Source: Opitutaceae bacterium (lineage in GTDB: Bacteria; Verrucomicrobiota; Verrucomicrobiia; Opitutales; Opitutaceae). From it: DNA of 6,612 bases. The notes beneath the pieces are model-generated. The model had not been told where the DNA came from and searched no databases. It saw only the letters and a program-made list of their open reading frames with translations. Positions 5,784 to 6,612 of this stretch are shown in pieces. Positions within the stretch are counted from its first letter, which is position 1. Each line of letters opens with the position of its first letter. The position numbers and the translations under genes are program-made. The stretch spans positions 1-6,612 of the forward strand of contig JAISTY010000090.1 of the NCBI GenBank assembly GCA_031272375.1, given 5' to 3'.

Positions 5784-5828
5784 CTTTGCGCCCTTCGCGA
5801 AACCCTTCGTGTCCCTTTGTGGTGAAAC
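5784..5828 (-). repeat. Family-2 repeat, reversed copy next to the lipoprotein gene
   Basis: On the - strand it reads caccacaaagggacacgaag then ggtttcgcgaagggcgc, 31 bases beyond the lipoprotein stop codon. It is a looser relative of the other family-2 copies. Confidence 0.5.
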
Positions 5829-5859
5829 AAAAACCTGCCGGTTGCGCGGGCTTCTGATT

Positions 5860-6345
5860 TTACGGCAATTGCAAATCCGCCAGACGGAAGACCGTCGCGT
5901 GACGATACAGGCCGGACTCGGCGTCGTTTCGCTTCTCCACCAAACGGTTGGGAGCCTTTATGACGGGCGGCAGCCTGGGATACGCTTTGCGCAACAACGC
6001 AACCGTCCGCAACATCGCCGCTCCCTCAAAATGGCGGACGCTCTCCGCGTTCGTGTCTATTTCAACAATCACAAAGACAAGGCCGTCGCGCTCATACACG
6101 CCTTGCGAGGCGGACGGGCTGGAATCGTATATCAGGCGGGCGTCCGCGTAGGCATCGGCCTTTGCGGATTTGTATTTTGGCGCGAACGCCACCGCGGGAC
6201 GCTCCTTAACTGTTAGCCTCGGCGCGGTTTCTGTGGGAGCCGAGGCAGGGGACACGGTCGTGTTTCCGCCACTTGCCGACGCGCAGCCGACGAGCAACGC
6301 CACCGCGCACGAAACCGCCGCGCTTCTAAAAATTATCGCCGACAT
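5860..6345 (-). CDS. Predicted lipoprotein of unknown function, 161 residues
   Basis: I chose the ATG at 6345-6343 because it gives a normal lipoprotein signal: MSAIIFRS, a hydrophobic stretch, and the lipobox LVGC with Cys21 as the predicted lipidated residue. Starting at 6414 would add a 23-residue basic extension and put the cysteine too far from the N-terminus. After a Ser/Thr/Pro/Ala linker (about 22-45) comes a compact mixed domain (about 60-161) with LVFVIVEIDTN, EGAAMLRTVALLRKAYPRLPP and LYRHATVFRLADL. The pattern of a strand, a helix and a closing YRxATVFR strand loosely recalls LPP20-like envelope lipoproteins, but I cannot assign a family. It is probably anchored in the outer membrane or periplasmic side. 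The first 20 bases overlap the upstream gene, suggesting coupling; GGAG lies 11 bases before the ATG. Confidence 0.75.
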   Translation of the reverse strand: MSAIIFRSAAVSCAVALLVGCASASGGNTTVSPASAPTETAPRLTVKERPAVAFAPKYKSAKADAYADARLIYDSSPSASQGVYERDGLVFVIVEIDTNAESVRHFEGAAMLRTVALLRKAYPRLPPVIKAPNRLVEKRNDAESGLYRHATVFRLADLQLP

Positions 6346-6553
6346 GCCGATCGCCGCTCCATGTTCCCGGCGTTGATTTTTTGACCGGCGGCCCGTTGTC
6401 CGGCGCCTTGTCATGATGCCGCGCGTGTGCCGCGTCCCCCGGCGGTGGCGGCGGGTTGTCGCGCGCCGCCTGCCGTGCCGGCGCGCCGCCGGGAGCGACG
6501 CAGCCGGTTAACAATAACAATATCGAGGACAATAAACCAGGGAGTGTTCTCAT
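6326..6553 (-). CDS. Small Pro/His-rich predicted lipoprotein, 75 residues
   Basis: The ATG at 6553-6551 overlaps the TGA of the preceding gene as ATGA. The product starts MRTLPGLLSSILLLLTGC, a textbook signal peptide with lipobox LTGC (Cys18). The mature part is about 58 residues and low in complexity: a PPPPP run (34-38), HARHH (43-47), then KAPDNGPPVKKSTPGTW and a polar end. It looks disordered, perhaps a spacer or binding tail anchored in the membrane. Its end overlaps the start of the next lipoprotein gene by 20 bases in another frame. No homologue is recognised. The signal peptide and overlaps on both sides support a real gene; the tail could have been eroded by a frameshift. Confidence 0.6.
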   Translation of the reverse strand: MRTLPGLLSSILLLLTGCVAPGGAPARQAARDNPPPPPGDAAHARHHDKAPDNGPPVKKSTPGTWSGDRHVGDNF

Positions 6554-6612
6554 GTTATATTGAACACCCCGCGTAAAAAATCGTCGTTGAGGTTTTTGTC
6601 GCCGCCGAAGAC
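6550..6612 (-). CDS. C-terminal end of an unidentified gene (partial)
   Basis: The frame is open from the window edge, gives 20 residues beginning VFGGDKNLNDDFLRG and ends at TGA 6552-6550. The overlap with the next ATG (ATGA), together with matching strand, makes it the upstream member of the same operon. Too little is visible to assign a family; penicillin-binding-protein activator or other envelope genes are possible from context only. Confidence 0.55.
   Translation of the reverse strand, partial: VFGGDKNLNDDFLRGVFNIT

Larger units (their letters stand above)
5111..5859. other. Repeat-rich gap between the lipoprotein operon and mnmE
   Basis: These 749 bases contain no convincing full-length gene. 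A 169-codon - strand frame (5321-5830) is mostly translated repeat, for example NPRNPWL and NPRDPWL from two family-1 copies, so I do not call it. The contents are at least six repeat copies, an AT-rich island at 5270-5345, a 40-codon ORF (5366-5488, +) and a composite inverted-repeat element (5671-5772). The mnmE promoter should lie here, but I cannot assign -35 and -10 boxes with confidence. Confidence 0.7.

Noticed and set aside
5321..5830. A 169-codon - strand open frame in the second gap
   Set aside because: It translates repeat copies (NPRNPWL, NPRDPWL) and crosses the inverted-repeat element; no protein family is evident.
5829..5859. Possible terminator after the lipoprotein gene (GC-rich bases then TTTTTG on the - strand)
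   Set aside because: The bases before the T-run form no stem longer than about 3 pairs.
6346..6414. Longer start for the 161-residue lipoprotein
   Set aside because: It adds an Arg-rich extension before the signal peptide and places the lipobox cysteine at residue 44, unlike a lipoprotein.

Overview
The window holds the 3' part of a glycerate kinase gene on the + strand, the tRNA-modification pair mnmE-mnmG on the - strand, and the end of a - strand operon with two overlapping small lipoprotein genes. Two long gaps (about 1.0 kb and 0.75 kb) are packed with short dispersed repeats, hairpins and possible gene remnants. The DNA is GC-rich with strongly C-ending codons, and the gaps contain degenerate CCACGGATTTCGCGGATT-type and CACACGAAGAC-type words. 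I associate such words with the intergenic DNA of Verrucomicrobiota and related bacteria. With the long insertion in MnmG, a verrucomicrobial (perhaps Opitutales-like) host is my best guess, but this rests on memory and nothing here proves it.

Layout. 1-758 (+): glycerate kinase, N-terminal part outside the window. 759-1780: no convincing full-length gene. It holds repeat copies, a cluster of hairpins and two short stretches that read like protein C-termini (962-1042 on +, 1050-1193 on -). 1781-3673 (-): mnmG, with an unusual start region at 3674-3740. 3740-5110 (-): mnmE, preceded by a clear Shine-Dalgarno sequence. 5111-5859: second repeat-rich gap, with an AT-rich island, a 40-codon ORF (5366-5488, +) and a roughly 100-bp inverted-repeat element (5671-5772). 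5860-6612 (-): three genes joined by overlaps, namely an unidentified C-terminus, a 75-residue Pro/His-rich lipoprotein and a 161-residue lipoprotein.

How the genes work together. MnmE (GTPase) and MnmG (FAD protein) form the complex that installs the aminomethyl-type modification on the wobble uridine of certain tRNAs. Here mnmE lies directly upstream of mnmG with no intergenic space, so co-transcription is expected. The lipoprotein genes overlap tightly enough to suggest translational coupling. Glycerate kinase converges on mnmG and has no evident functional link to it.

I do not see a clear new multi-gene system. The points most worth a second look are the MnmG start region, where the best start lies in another frame and echoes the MnmE N-terminus, the composite inverted-repeat element, the repeat that runs into the mnmG stop codon, and the overlapping lipoprotein genes of unknown function.
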